Source of the DNA: Burkholderiales bacterium
GTDB taxonomy: Bacteria > Pseudomonadota > Gammaproteobacteria > Burkholderiales > Burkholderiaceae_C
Direction: 5' to 3'
Assembly (NCBI GenBank): GCA_028872015.1
Contig: JAGWLO010000002.1
Coordinates: 1-64,000 of the forward strand
DNA: 64,000 bases
The notes beneath the pieces were generated by a model. It saw nothing but the letters and a program-made list of their open reading frames with translations. It was not told where the DNA came from and searched no databases. Below, piece by piece: positions 55,158 to 64,000 of the stretch. Each line of letters opens with the position of its first letter. Within the stretch, counting starts at the first letter, position 1. The translations under genes and the position numbers were made by a program.

Positions 55158-58100
55158 ATGGCCCGCGGGGCCGTGGAGCGCTTGCTGCCCGGCGTGCCGG
55201 CGGCCATCGCGCGCCTGCTCGAGCCCGCCGCGGGCCCGCTGGCGGTGCCGATCCGCTCCGAGATCTTCGGCCCGCAGCGCTTCGCGCAGCACGGGCGCAG
55301 CCTGGGGCTGACGCACCGCGCCGAGCGGCCGTTGATGCGCCGCGCCACCTTCTTCCCGCGCCTGCGCAACAACATCGCGGTGCTGCGCCAGGCGCAAGCC
55401 GCGATCGCCGACCAGGCCGCCGCCGGCTACGGCACCAGCCCGGCGGCGCAGTGGCTGCTGGACAACGCGCACCTGATCGAGGCCCAGCTGCTGGCCATCC
55501 ACGAAGGCTTGCCGCGCAGCTACTTCCGCAACCTGCCGGTGCTGCTGGACGCCTCGCTGGCCGGTCTGCCGCGCATCTACGGCGTGGCCTGGGCCTTCGT
55601 CGCGCACACCGACGGCGCCTTCGACGACGACCTGCTGGTCGGCTTCATGCGCGCTTACCAGGAGGCGCGCGAATTGCGCCTGGGCGAGATCTGGGCCCTG
55701 CCCACCACCTTGCGCGTGGTGCTGGTGGAGAACCTGCGCCGGCTCGCCGAGCGCCTGGCCGCCAACATGGCGGCCCGCTCGGTGGCCGACCTCGTGTGCG
55801 ACCACATCGAGCAGTGGAGCGTGGAGCGCCTGGCGCGCGTGGGCGAGCTGCTGGTGCAGCGCGGCGCGGCCACGGCCTTCTACGCCCGCATGGCGCAGCG
55901 GCTGCAGGACCGTGCGCTGGAAGCGCATCTCGCGGCCCCCGACGCCGTGCTGGCCTGGCTGCGCACGCGGCTGCCCAACCTGGCCACCGTGCAGGCGCAG
56001 GAGGGCCTGGACCAGACCGCCGACAACCTCAGCGTGAGCAACGCGGTGACGTCGCTGCGCGTGATCGGCGACGCCGACTGGCCGGCCATCGTGGCCCGTG
56101 CCAGCCGGCTGATGCAGCGCATGCTGGCGGCGCCCTCGTTCGCGGCCGAGCACATGCTCACGCGCGACCAGACCCTGCACGCCATCGAGCGCCTGGCGCG
56201 GCGCAGCGGCCGCAGCGAGCTGGCGGTGGCACGCACCCTGCTGGGGCTGATGCAGGGCGCCCACGCGCGCGGCGACCCGGTGCAGGCCAGCGCCGGCGCC
56301 TGGCTGCGCGGTGACGGCCAGGCCACGCTGGCGCGCGCGCTGGGCCTGCAGGCCGACCCGCGGCTGGCCTGGCGCCGCCTGCGGCTGCGCCTGGGGCTGC
56401 CCTTGTACCTGGGGGCGGTGGCGCTGTTCAGCGCCGTGCTGCTGGCCTGGCTGCTGCCGCGCGGCGGTGCAGGCTGGCACGGCCCCCTCCAGGGCTTGCT
56501 GCTGCTGCTGGCCCTGCTGCCGGCGTCGGAGGCCGCCGTGGCACTGGTGCACCGCCTGGTCAGCGAATCGGCACCGCCGCTGCCGCTGCCGCGCCTGGCA
56601 CTGGCCGACGGCATCCCGGCGGCGCACCGCGTGATGGTGGCGATCCCGGCGCTGCTGGTCGACGACGCCACCACCGACCAGCTCGTCCACCGCCTGCACC
56701 TGCACTGGCTGGCCAACCCCGAGCCGCAGGCGCAGTTCGCACTGCTCAGCGACGGCCGCGATGCCGCCACCGAGACGCTGGCACAGGACGCTGCCCTGCT
56801 GGCCCACGCGGTGGCCCGGGTGGGCGCCCTCAACGCCGCCCAGGACATCCCGCGCGAGCCCGACGCGCCACCGCGCTTCCTCGTGCTGCACCGGGGCCGC
56901 CGATACAGCCACAGCGAGCAGGGCTGGATCGGCTGGGACCGCAAGCGCGGCAAGGTCGAGCAGCTGCTGGCCGAGCTGGCCACCGGCGTGCGCGGCGCCT
57001 TCGCCGACCTCGGCCCGGTGTCGGCCATCGCCCCCGGCACCCGCTACCTCGTCGCGCTGGACAGCGACACGCAGCTGCCGCCGGGGCGGCTGCGCGAGCT
57101 CGTCGGCGTGGCCGCGCACCCCGAGAACGCGCCGCAGCTCAGCGCCGACGGCGCGCGCGTGGTCAGCGGCTACGGCATCCTGCAGCCGCGCGTGGCCACG
57201 CCGCTGCCGGCGCCGTACGAGGACACCTGGTTCCACCGCCTGTTCTCGGGCCAGCCCGGCATCGACCCCTACAGCAGCGCCAGCTCCGAGGTGTTCCAGG
57301 ACCTGTTCGAGGAGGGCAGCTTCACCGGCAAGGGCCTGCTCCAGGTGCAGGCCGTGCACGCGGTGCTGGGGGGCCGCCTGCCGCCCGGGCAGGTGCTCAG
57401 CCACGACCTGCTGGAAGGTGCGCTGGTGCGTTGCGCCGCCGTCACCGACATCGCGCTCATCGAGGACGCGCCGGGGCACGCCGAGGTGGCGGCGTCGCGC
57501 GTGCACCGCTGGACGCGCGGCGACTGGCAGCTGCTGCCGTTTTTGCTGCGGCCGGGCCGCTGGCCGCTGGGCGCCGTCAACCGCTGGAAGCTGTTCGACA
57601 ACCTGCGCCGCTCGCTGCTGGCGCCGGCCTCGCTGGGGCTGCTGGTGCTCGCGCTGTCGGGCCGGGGCGGGCTGTCGCCCTGGCGCAGCCTGGCCCTGGT
57701 GGCGGCGGCCTTCACCGTGGGGCCGTTGCTGGGCGCGCTGGCGGGCCTGGTGCCCAGCCGGCCGGCGGTGGCCAAGCGGCACTTCTATCGCCAGGCCGGC
57801 CGCGAGTTCGCGCGCGCGCTCGGCGCCGGGGCCTGGCAGCTGGCGATGCTGCTGCAGCATGCCGCGGCCGCGCTGGATGCCATCGCCCGCGGCCTGTGGC
57901 GCATGGCGGTGAGCCAGCGCCACCTGCTGCAGTGGACCACCGCGGCCAGCGCACAGGCCGCGGCCCGGGGCGACTTCGCCTACGCGCTGCGCCTGCACGC
58001 CGGCGTGCCGCTGGCTGCGGCGCTGCTGTTCGCTGGGCTGTGGGGGCTGGCGGCGCCGCATGCCGGGCTGGCTCTGGCGCTCGCGCTGCTGTGGGGTGCC

Positions 58101-61100
58101 GCGCCGCTGTGGAGCTGGGCCGCCAGCCGGCCGGTGGGCCGCGAGCCGGCCGCCGCGCTGAGCGAGCCCGACCGCGCCTACCTGCTGGGCGTGGCGCGCG
58201 ACACCTGGCGCTACTTCGAGCGCGCGGTCGGCGCTGCCGAGCTGTACCTGCCGCCCGACAACCTGCAGACCCACCCGCACGAGATGCTGGCCCACCGCAC
58301 CTCGCCCACCAACATCGGGCTGTACCTGCTCAGCGTGGCCTGCGCACGCGAATTCGGCTGGATCGGCACGCCCGAGCTGCTGACGCGCCTGGAGCAGACG
58401 CTGGACAGCGTGGACGGCCTGGAGCGTCACCGCGGCCACCTGCTCAACTGGTACGACACCGCCAGCGGCCAGGCCTTGCTGCCGATGTACGTGTCCACCG
58501 TCGACAGCGGCAACCTCAGCGGCCACCTGCTGGCCGTGGCGCAGGCCTGCCTGGCGCTGGCGCGTGCGCCGCCGCAGCCGGGTGACGACGACAGCCGCGG
58601 CGATGCCGGCAACGGCAGCGGCATGGGCGACCGCGGCAGCCACCACGACGCCGACGCCGTGCCGCGCCGCCTGCGCCGCGTGGCCTACCGGTGCGAGCGC
58701 ACCGCGTGGCGGCCCGACTTTCGCTTTCTCTACCACCCGCGGCGGCACCTGCTGCACATCGGCTGGCGCGTGGCCGAGCAGCAGCTCGATGTCGGCTTCT
58801 ACGACCTGCTGGCGTCCGAGTCGCGCCTGACCAGCCTGCTGGCCATCGCCAAGGGCGACGTGCCGGTGCGCCACTGGTCGGCGCTGGGCCGGCCGTTCTA
58901 TGCCGTCGGCGCGGCCGCGGCGCTGCGCTCCTGGTCGGGCTCGATGTTCGAGTACCTGATGCCCACGCTGGTGCTGGCCGAGCCGCAGGGCAGCGTGCTG
59001 CACGAAGCCTGCGGCGCGGCCCTGGTGGAGCAGCGCCGCTACGCCCACGCGCACCGCGTGCCCTGGGGCATCTCGGAGTCGGCCTACGCCGGCTGCGACC
59101 ACACGCTGGCCTACCAGTACGCGCCGCAGGGCGTGCCGCGGCTGGCGCTGCGGCGCACGCCGCCCGACGAGCTGGTGGTCGCGCCCTATGCCAGCGCGCT
59201 GGCGGCGCAGATCGCCCCAGTGGCTGCGGTGCTCAACCTGGCCGCCTTGCAGGGCCTGGGTGCGCGCGGGGCGCTCGGCTTCATCGAGGCGCTGGATTTC
59301 TCGCCCGGGCGCCAGACCGCGGGCGAGACGCTGACCCCGGTGCTCACGTTCATGGCGCACCACCAGGGCATGACGCTGGTGGCGCTGGCCAACGTGCTGT
59401 GCGACGGCGTGGCGCAGCGCTGGGGCATGGCCAACGCGCACCTGCAGGCCGTGGCCTCGCTGCTGCACGAGCGCGCGCCGCGCGAGGTGTCCAGCCTGTA
59501 CGCCCCGCCCGGGCCGGCGCTGCCGGTGGTCGGCCCCTCGGGGGAGCCGGCGCTGCTGCGGCCGCTCACGCCGGGGCGGCAGGCGGTGGAGCCGACGCAG
59601 CTGCTGTCCAACGGCCACTACAGCGTGGCCCTGCGCGCCAACGGCGCCGGCACCAGCCGCAGCGGTCAAGTGGACATCCACCGCTGGCGCGACGATGCGC
59701 TGCGCGACGCCTGGGGCCAGTTCCTGTACCTGCGCCGCGCCGGTGGCGCCGCGCTGGTCTCGCTGACCCAGCACCCGGCGCCCGACCCGGCGGCGCGCTA
59801 CCGCGCCGTGTTCCATGCCGACCGCGTCTGCTACACCGCGCACTGGCCCGACCTGCAGGCGCGCATCACGGTCTGGGTCAGCCCCGAGGACGACATCGAG
59901 TTCCGCCAGCTCGAGCTGCTGAACCTGGGCGACGAGCCGCTGGCGGTGGAGCTCGTCTCGGCCTTCGACGTCAGCCTGGCCCAGGCGCGCGCCGACGAAG
60001 CGCACCCGGCCTTCGGCAACCTGTTCGTCAGCGCCCATGCCCAGCCGGCGCAGCAGGCGCTGCGCTTCGAGCGCCGCCCGCGCCTGGTGGGCGAGCCGGC
60101 GTTGATGGCGGCGCATTTCCTCGTGGACACGCAGACGCCGCTGCTCGGGCTGCGCTGCCAGGTCGACCGCCGGCGTTGGCTCGGCCGGCAGCACGAGCCC
60201 AGCGCCCCGCGTGCCCGCCTCGATGACTGGCCCGCCGGCCCCGACGAGTGCTTGCTCGACACCGGGCTGGACCCGGTCTGCGCGCTGGCCGTGCGGCTGG
60301 AACTGATGCCGCAGCGGCAGGCCGAGTTGACGTTCGCCACCGCGGCCTCGGGGCACGGCCCCACGCTGCAGGCCGTGATCGACAAGTACCGCCAGCCCAG
60401 CCACGTGGCCCGCGCCTCGCTGATGTCGGCCACGCTGGCCGGCATCCGCCTGCGCGACCTGCGGCTGGCGGCCGAGAACCTGGCGCCCCTCCAGACCCTG
60501 ACCACGGCGCTGGTGCAGAGCCTGAGCCGCGCGGTGAGCCTGCCGCAGTCGCCGGCGGCCTGTGACAAGCGCGGGCTATGGCGCTACGGCATCTCGGGCG
60601 ACCGGCCGCTGATCCTGGTGACCATCGCGACGCTGCCCGGGCTGGGCCTGGTGCAGGTGCTGGCGCAGGCGCTGCGATGGTGGTCCTGGGGCGGGGTGGC
60701 CTGCGACCTGGTGGTCGTCAACGCCGAGCCCACCTCGTACCTGATGGCGCTGCAGCGGGACCTGGGCGCGCTGCGGGACCGCCTGGACGCCGATGCCCCG
60801 GCGCGCGCCGGGGCCGCGCCCGTGGCGCTGCACCTGCTGCGCGCCGTCGACCTGGCGGACGAGGCGCTGACGACGCTGCACGCCGTGGCGCGCATCCGGC
60901 TCAGCGCCGACGGCCGGCCGCTGGCGGTGCACCTGCGCGACTGGATCGCGCGCCACGAGGCAGCACGCGCCCTGCGCCAGGACGGGACCGCGGCCGTGAC
61001 GCTGGCGGTGGACGGCGCCGGCGAAGCAGACGACGCCGGCGGTGCCGCCGATGGCGCGCCGGCACCGCACGCCGGCCGCTTTGCACCCGAGAGTGCCGAG

Positions 61101-63548
61101 TTCGCCTTCGAGGTGCAGGGCCCGCGGCGGCCGGCGCGGCCGTGGATCAACGTGCTGGCCAACCCGGACTTCGGCAGCCTGGTGTCGGAAGCCGGAGGCG
61201 GCAGCAGCTGGGCCGTCAACAGCCGTCTGAACCAGCTCACGCCCTGGTCCAACGACGCGGTGGCCGACCCGCCCGGCGAATGGCTGCTGCTGCAGGACCG
61301 CCGCACGCGCGAGGTGTGGAGCCTGACGCCCTCGGCCAGCGCCCCGGCCGGCGCGAGCTACCGCATCGCCCACGCCCCGGGCACCAGCACCATCGGCCAC
61401 CGCCACACCGAGCTCGAAGTGACGCTGGCGTGGTGCGTCGATGCCGCGCTGGCGGTGCGGCAGCTGCGCGTGCGGGTGGTCAACCGCGGCGCGGCCGAGC
61501 GTTCGCTGCGGCTGGTGGGCATCGTCGAATGGCTGCTGGGCGCGGCGCGCGGCGACCGGCGCAGCGTGCACACGGCCCTGCACCGGCCCGGCGGCGCCGG
61601 GCCGGCCTGCGTGGCCCTGCTCGCCACCCAGCAGGAGCACAGCGCCGGCTTCGGCGGGGGCACCGCCTTCTGGGCCCTGACCGGCGACCCCGCCGGCAGT
61701 GCAGCGGTCGACTGGACCTGCGACCGCCGGGAATGCTTCGACGCCCGCGGCCGCGCCGTGCTGCCCGACGTCTTCGGCCGCACCCAGGGCAGCGGCGGCG
61801 AGCCCTGCGCAGCACTGTCCACCGAGCTCGTGCTGCCCCCCGGCAGCGCGGCCGACCGGTTGTTCCTGCTCGGCTGGGCCGCCGATGACGCGGCCGCGCG
61901 CGCCCTGGTCGAGACCGCCGCGCGCGTGCCCGCGCCCGAGCGGCGGCGCCTGGCCCTGGCGCACTGGGACCGGCTGCTCGGCGCCACCACCGTGCGCACG
62001 CCCGACCCGCTGTTCGACGCCCTGGTCAACCGCTGGCTGCTGTACCAGACGGTGGCCTGCCGGCTGTGGGCCAGGGCCGCCTTCTACCAGGCCGGCGGGG
62101 CCACCGGCTTTCGCGACCAGCTGCAGGACGCGATGGCGCTGGCCTGGGCCGAGCCGGCCCTGCTGCGGGCGCAGATCGTGCTGTGCGCCTCGCGCCAGTT
62201 TGCCGAGGGTGACGTTCAACATTGGTGGCACGCGCCGCAGGGTGCCGGCGTGCGCACGCATTTCTGCGACGACCTGCTGTGGCTCCCGTATGCGCTGGCG
62301 CACTACCTGCGGGCCACGGGCGACGGGGCGCTGCTGGAGCAGAGCGTGGCCTTCCTGGAAGGCGCGCCCATCCCGCCGGGCGCCGAGGACCGGTACGACA
62401 CGCCCGCGGTGAGCCTGCAGCAGGCCTCGGTCTACGAGCACGCGGCGCGCGCGATCGACCACAGCCTGGCGGTGGGCGTGCACGGCCTGCCGCTGATGGG
62501 CAGCGGCGACTGGAACGACGGCATGAACCGCGTCGGCATCGGCGGCCAGGGCGAATCGGTCTGGCTGGCCTGGTTCTTGTGCCGGCTGGTGGATGACTTC
62601 GGGCCCGTGGCGCGGGGCCGTGGCGACGACGCGCGCGCCGAGCGCTGGGCCGCCGCGGCGCAGGGCTGGCGCGCCGCCCTGCAGGGGCCGGCCTGGGACG
62701 GTGCCTGGTACAGGCGGGCCTACTTCGACAACGGCCAGGCGCTGGGCGCCAGCGCCAATGCCGAAGCCCGCATCGATCTCATCGCGCAGGCCTGGGCGGT
62801 GCTGTCCGGGGTGGCGCCGCCCGATCGGCAGGCCCAGGCGCTGGCGGCCGTGCAGGGTGAGCTGGTGGATGCCTCGGCCGGCCTGCTGCGGCTGCTGACA
62901 CCGCCCTTCGTGCGGGCCGAGCCCAGCCCCGGCTACATCCAGGCCTACCCGCCGGGTGTGCGCGAGAACGGGGGCCAGTACTCGCACGCCGGGGTCTGGG
63001 GCCTGATGGCGCAGCTCGCCTGGACCAAGGCCCAGCGCGGACCCGAGGCGACCGAGGCCGGCCTGGCGCGGGCCTGGCAATGGTTCCTGCACTTGAGCCC
63101 GGCGCACCGCGCAGCGCAGCCGCAGCAGGCTTCGGCCTACGAGATCGAGCCCTACGTGATGGCCGGCGACGTCTACAGCGCCGCGCCCTACGTCGGCCGC
63201 GGCGGCTGGAGCTGGTACACCGGCTCGGCGGCCTGGATGCACCGGGCCGCTATCGAGTCCATCCTGGGCCTGACGCTGGGTGCACGCCACTTGCGCGTCG
63301 ACCCCGGCCTGCCGCCGCACTGGCCGCGCGCCGAGCTGGCCTTGCGGCGCGACGGGCGCGTGCTGCGCTTCCTGCTTTTGCGCAGCCCGCCGGCGGCGGC
63401 GCTGCAGGCCGCCGCGCCGTGGTGCGCGGCGCAGAGGCCCCGCCTGCTGTTGCCGGGGGTGCCCCTGGCCTGGCCGGCGCTCGAGGGCGAATCCTGCTTC
63501 GTCGTGCCGCTGCTGGAAGCCGGCTCCGCCTGCGTGGCAACCCCCTAG
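55158..63548 (+). CDS. ndvB: Cyclic beta-glucan synthase-like protein (NdvB/Cgs; GT84 and GH94-type domains)
   Basis: 2796 aa; GTRYLVALDSDTQLPPGRLRELVGVAAHPENAPQ, central TM helices, SPTNIGLYLLSVACA, MAHHQGMTLVALANVL, GSGDWNDGMNRVG phosphorylase motif. Confidence 0.88.
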   Translation: MARGAVERLLPGVPAAIARLLEPAAGPLAVPIRSEIFGPQRFAQHGRSLGLTHRAERPLMRRATFFPRLRNNIAVLRQAQAAIADQAAAGYGTSPAAQWLLDNAHLIEAQLLAIHEGLPRSYFRNLPVLLDASLAGLPRIYGVAWAFVAHTDGAFDDDLLVGFMRAYQEARELRLGEIWALPTTLRVVLVENLRRLAERLAANMAARSVADLVCDHIEQWSVERLARVGELLVQRGAATAFYARMAQRLQDRALEAHLAAPDAVLAWLRTRLPNLATVQAQEGLDQTADNLSVSNAVTSLRVIGDADWPAIVARASRLMQRMLAAPSFAAEHMLTRDQTLHAIERLARRSGRSELAVARTLLGLMQGAHARGDPVQASAGAWLRGDGQATLARALGLQADPRLAWRRLRLRLGLPLYLGAVALFSAVLLAWLLPRGGAGWHGPLQGLLLLLALLPASEAAVALVHRLVSESAPPLPLPRLALADGIPAAHRVMVAIPALLVDDATTDQLVHRLHLHWLANPEPQAQFALLSDGRDAATETLAQDAALLAHAVARVGALNAAQDIPREPDAPPRFLVLHRGRRYSHSEQGWIGWDRKRGKVEQLLAELATGVRGAFADLGPVSAIAPGTRYLVALDSDTQLPPGRLRELVGVAAHPENAPQLSADGARVVSGYGILQPRVATPLPAPYEDTWFHRLFSGQPGIDPYSSASSEVFQDLFEEGSFTGKGLLQVQAVHAVLGGRLPPGQVLSHDLLEGALVRCAAVTDIALIEDAPGHAEVAASRVHRWTRGDWQLLPFLLRPGRWPLGAVNRWKLFDNLRRSLLAPASLGLLVLALSGRGGLSPWRSLALVAAAFTVGPLLGALAGLVPSRPAVAKRHFYRQAGREFARALGAGAWQLAMLLQHAAAALDAIARGLWRMAVSQRHLLQWTTAASAQAAARGDFAYALRLHAGVPLAAALLFAGLWGLAAPHAGLALALALLWGAAPLWSWAASRPVGREPAAALSEPDRAYLLGVARDTWRYFERAVGAAELYLPPDNLQTHPHEMLAHRTSPTNIGLYLLSVACAREFGWIGTPELLTRLEQTLDSVDGLERHRGHLLNWYDTASGQALLPMYVSTVDSGNLSGHLLAVAQACLALARAPPQPGDDDSRGDAGNGSGMGDRGSHHDADAVPRRLRRVAYRCERTAWRPDFRFLYHPRRHLLHIGWRVAEQQLDVGFYDLLASESRLTSLLAIAKGDVPVRHWSALGRPFYAVGAAAALRSWSGSMFEYLMPTLVLAEPQGSVLHEACGAALVEQRRYAHAHRVPWGISESAYAGCDHTLAYQYAPQGVPRLALRRTPPDELVVAPYASALAAQIAPVAAVLNLAALQGLGARGALGFIEALDFSPGRQTAGETLTPVLTFMAHHQGMTLVALANVLCDGVAQRWGMANAHLQAVASLLHERAPREVSSLYAPPGPALPVVGPSGEPALLRPLTPGRQAVEPTQLLSNGHYSVALRANGAGTSRSGQVDIHRWRDDALRDAWGQFLYLRRAGGAALVSLTQHPAPDPAARYRAVFHADRVCYTAHWPDLQARITVWVSPEDDIEFRQLELLNLGDEPLAVELVSAFDVSLAQARADEAHPAFGNLFVSAHAQPAQQALRFERRPRLVGEPALMAAHFLVDTQTPLLGLRCQVDRRRWLGRQHEPSAPRARLDDWPAGPDECLLDTGLDPVCALAVRLELMPQRQAELTFATAASGHGPTLQAVIDKYRQPSHVARASLMSATLAGIRLRDLRLAAENLAPLQTLTTALVQSLSRAVSLPQSPAACDKRGLWRYGISGDRPLILVTIATLPGLGLVQVLAQALRWWSWGGVACDLVVVNAEPTSYLMALQRDLGALRDRLDADAPARAGAAPVALHLLRAVDLADEALTTLHAVARIRLSADGRPLAVHLRDWIARHEAARALRQDGTAAVTLAVDGAGEADDAGGAADGAPAPHAGRFAPESAEFAFEVQGPRRPARPWINVLANPDFGSLVSEAGGGSSWAVNSRLNQLTPWSNDAVADPPGEWLLLQDRRTREVWSLTPSASAPAGASYRIAHAPGTSTIGHRHTELEVTLAWCVDAALAVRQLRVRVVNRGAAERSLRLVGIVEWLLGAARGDRRSVHTALHRPGGAGPACVALLATQQEHSAGFGGGTAFWALTGDPAGSAAVDWTCDRRECFDARGRAVLPDVFGRTQGSGGEPCAALSTELVLPPGSAADRLFLLGWAADDAAARALVETAARVPAPERRRLALAHWDRLLGATTVRTPDPLFDALVNRWLLYQTVACRLWARAAFYQAGGATGFRDQLQDAMALAWAEPALLRAQIVLCASRQFAEGDVQHWWHAPQGAGVRTHFCDDLLWLPYALAHYLRATGDGALLEQSVAFLEGAPIPPGAEDRYDTPAVSLQQASVYEHAARAIDHSLAVGVHGLPLMGSGDWNDGMNRVGIGGQGESVWLAWFLCRLVDDFGPVARGRGDDARAERWAAAAQGWRAALQGPAWDGAWYRRAYFDNGQALGASANAEARIDLIAQAWAVLSGVAPPDRQAQALAAVQGELVDASAGLLRLLTPPFVRAEPSPGYIQAYPPGVRENGGQYSHAGVWGLMAQLAWTKAQRGPEATEAGLARAWQWFLHLSPAHRAAQPQQASAYEIEPYVMAGDVYSAAPYVGRGGWSWYTGSAAWMHRAAIESILGLTLGARHLRVDPGLPPHWPRAELALRRDGRVLRFLLLRSPPAAALQAAAPWCAAQRPRLLLPGVPLAWPALEGESCFVVPLLEAGSACVATP

Positions 63549-63667
63549 AAGCTGCGCGGCGGCACGGCCTGCTGGAAACAACGGATGCGCGGCGCTCGCC
63601 GCGGCCGACACACTCGGCCGCACGGTTGCAGCCGGCGCCCCGCGCCTCCACACGACGATCCGAGACC

Positions 63668-64000
63668 ATGAACCCACACACACGCACGGCCCTGGCGGCC
63701 CTGTCCGCCCTGTCGACCTTCTCGGGCCTCACCGCCCTGCCGCTGGCGGCCCTGGCGGCACCCGCGGCCCCCACCTGCGCGGCGGTGCTGGCGCGGCTGG
63801 CCGGCCGGCTGGCCGACGCCACCTGCACCGTCAGCGCCGACCTCACGACGGCCAACCCGGCGACCACGCCGGCGGACAACTCGATCCCGTCGCTGCCGCC
63901 CGGCGCCTTCACGCCCACGACCGACCGCGCCGTGATCGCCCCCAGCGCGGCCAAGCGCACGCCGATCACGCGCGCCGTGCCGGGGCTGCAGATCGATGCC
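63668..64000 (+). CDS. Secreted protein of unknown function, truncated by window end
   Basis: Signal peptide MNPHTRTALAALSALSTFSGLTALPLAALAA; no stop before 64000. Confidence 0.65.
   Translation, partial: MNPHTRTALAALSALSTFSGLTALPLAALAAPAAPTCAAVLARLAGRLADATCTVSADLTTANPATTPADNSIPSLPPGAFTPTTDRAVIAPSAAKRTPITRAVPGLQIDA

Noticed and set aside
55098-60404. 1768-aa and (60576-63683) 1035-aa minus-strand ORFs opposite the ndvB-like gene
   Set aside because: Antisense shadow frames rich in Arg/Gln/His/Gly; no domain features
63668-64000. Assignment of the truncated secreted protein as a specific esterase/tannase
   Set aside because: Only about 111 residues visible, no catalytic motif; family cannot be supported

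Overview
High-GC window, gene-dense on both strands. Gene content and order (smc-zipA, dapC-dapD-pilU-prmB, acs/TIGR04438, ilvD/lgt) suggest a betaproteobacterial Burkholderiales chromosome; this taxonomic call is inference. Housekeeping blocks: ABC-F ATPase, prmB, pilU, dapD, dapC, chemoreceptor, queF, smc, zipA, gor, ligA, def, ybbA/tesA, Sua5-like, fumarase, acs, ilvD, lgt, dnaQ-like exonuclease, tRNA-Val(CAC), cysK, gcdH-like. The most interesting part is a roughly 12 kb accessory block (about 13.7-24.7 kb) lying between zipA and gor/ligA. It encodes relatives of the s-triazine/biuret nitrogen-catabolism proteins AtzG, AtzE, AtzH and BiuH, a second BiuH-like cysteine hydrolase, an AmiF-type formamidase, a complete BMP-type ABC importer and a GntR/FCD regulator. 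The two divisions of this block are each preceded by the same bipartite motif, GGTGCAC-N5-GGTATACCAG, read directly from the sequence and a good candidate operator. No cyanuric acid hydrolase (AtzD) or allophanate hydrolase (AtzF) is present in the window, so the true substrate is open. Other regions of note: a GntR-Rieske oxygenase-reductase-class II aldolase operon with a perfect TCTGTATACAGA palindrome and an 11-bp x6 tandem repeat; a 36-bp perfect palindrome inside a decayed LivG-like gene; a run of small envelope/stress genes; and a very large NdvB/cyclic beta-glucan synthase-like gene (2796 aa). All product calls come from motif and family recognition by eye; no database search was run.
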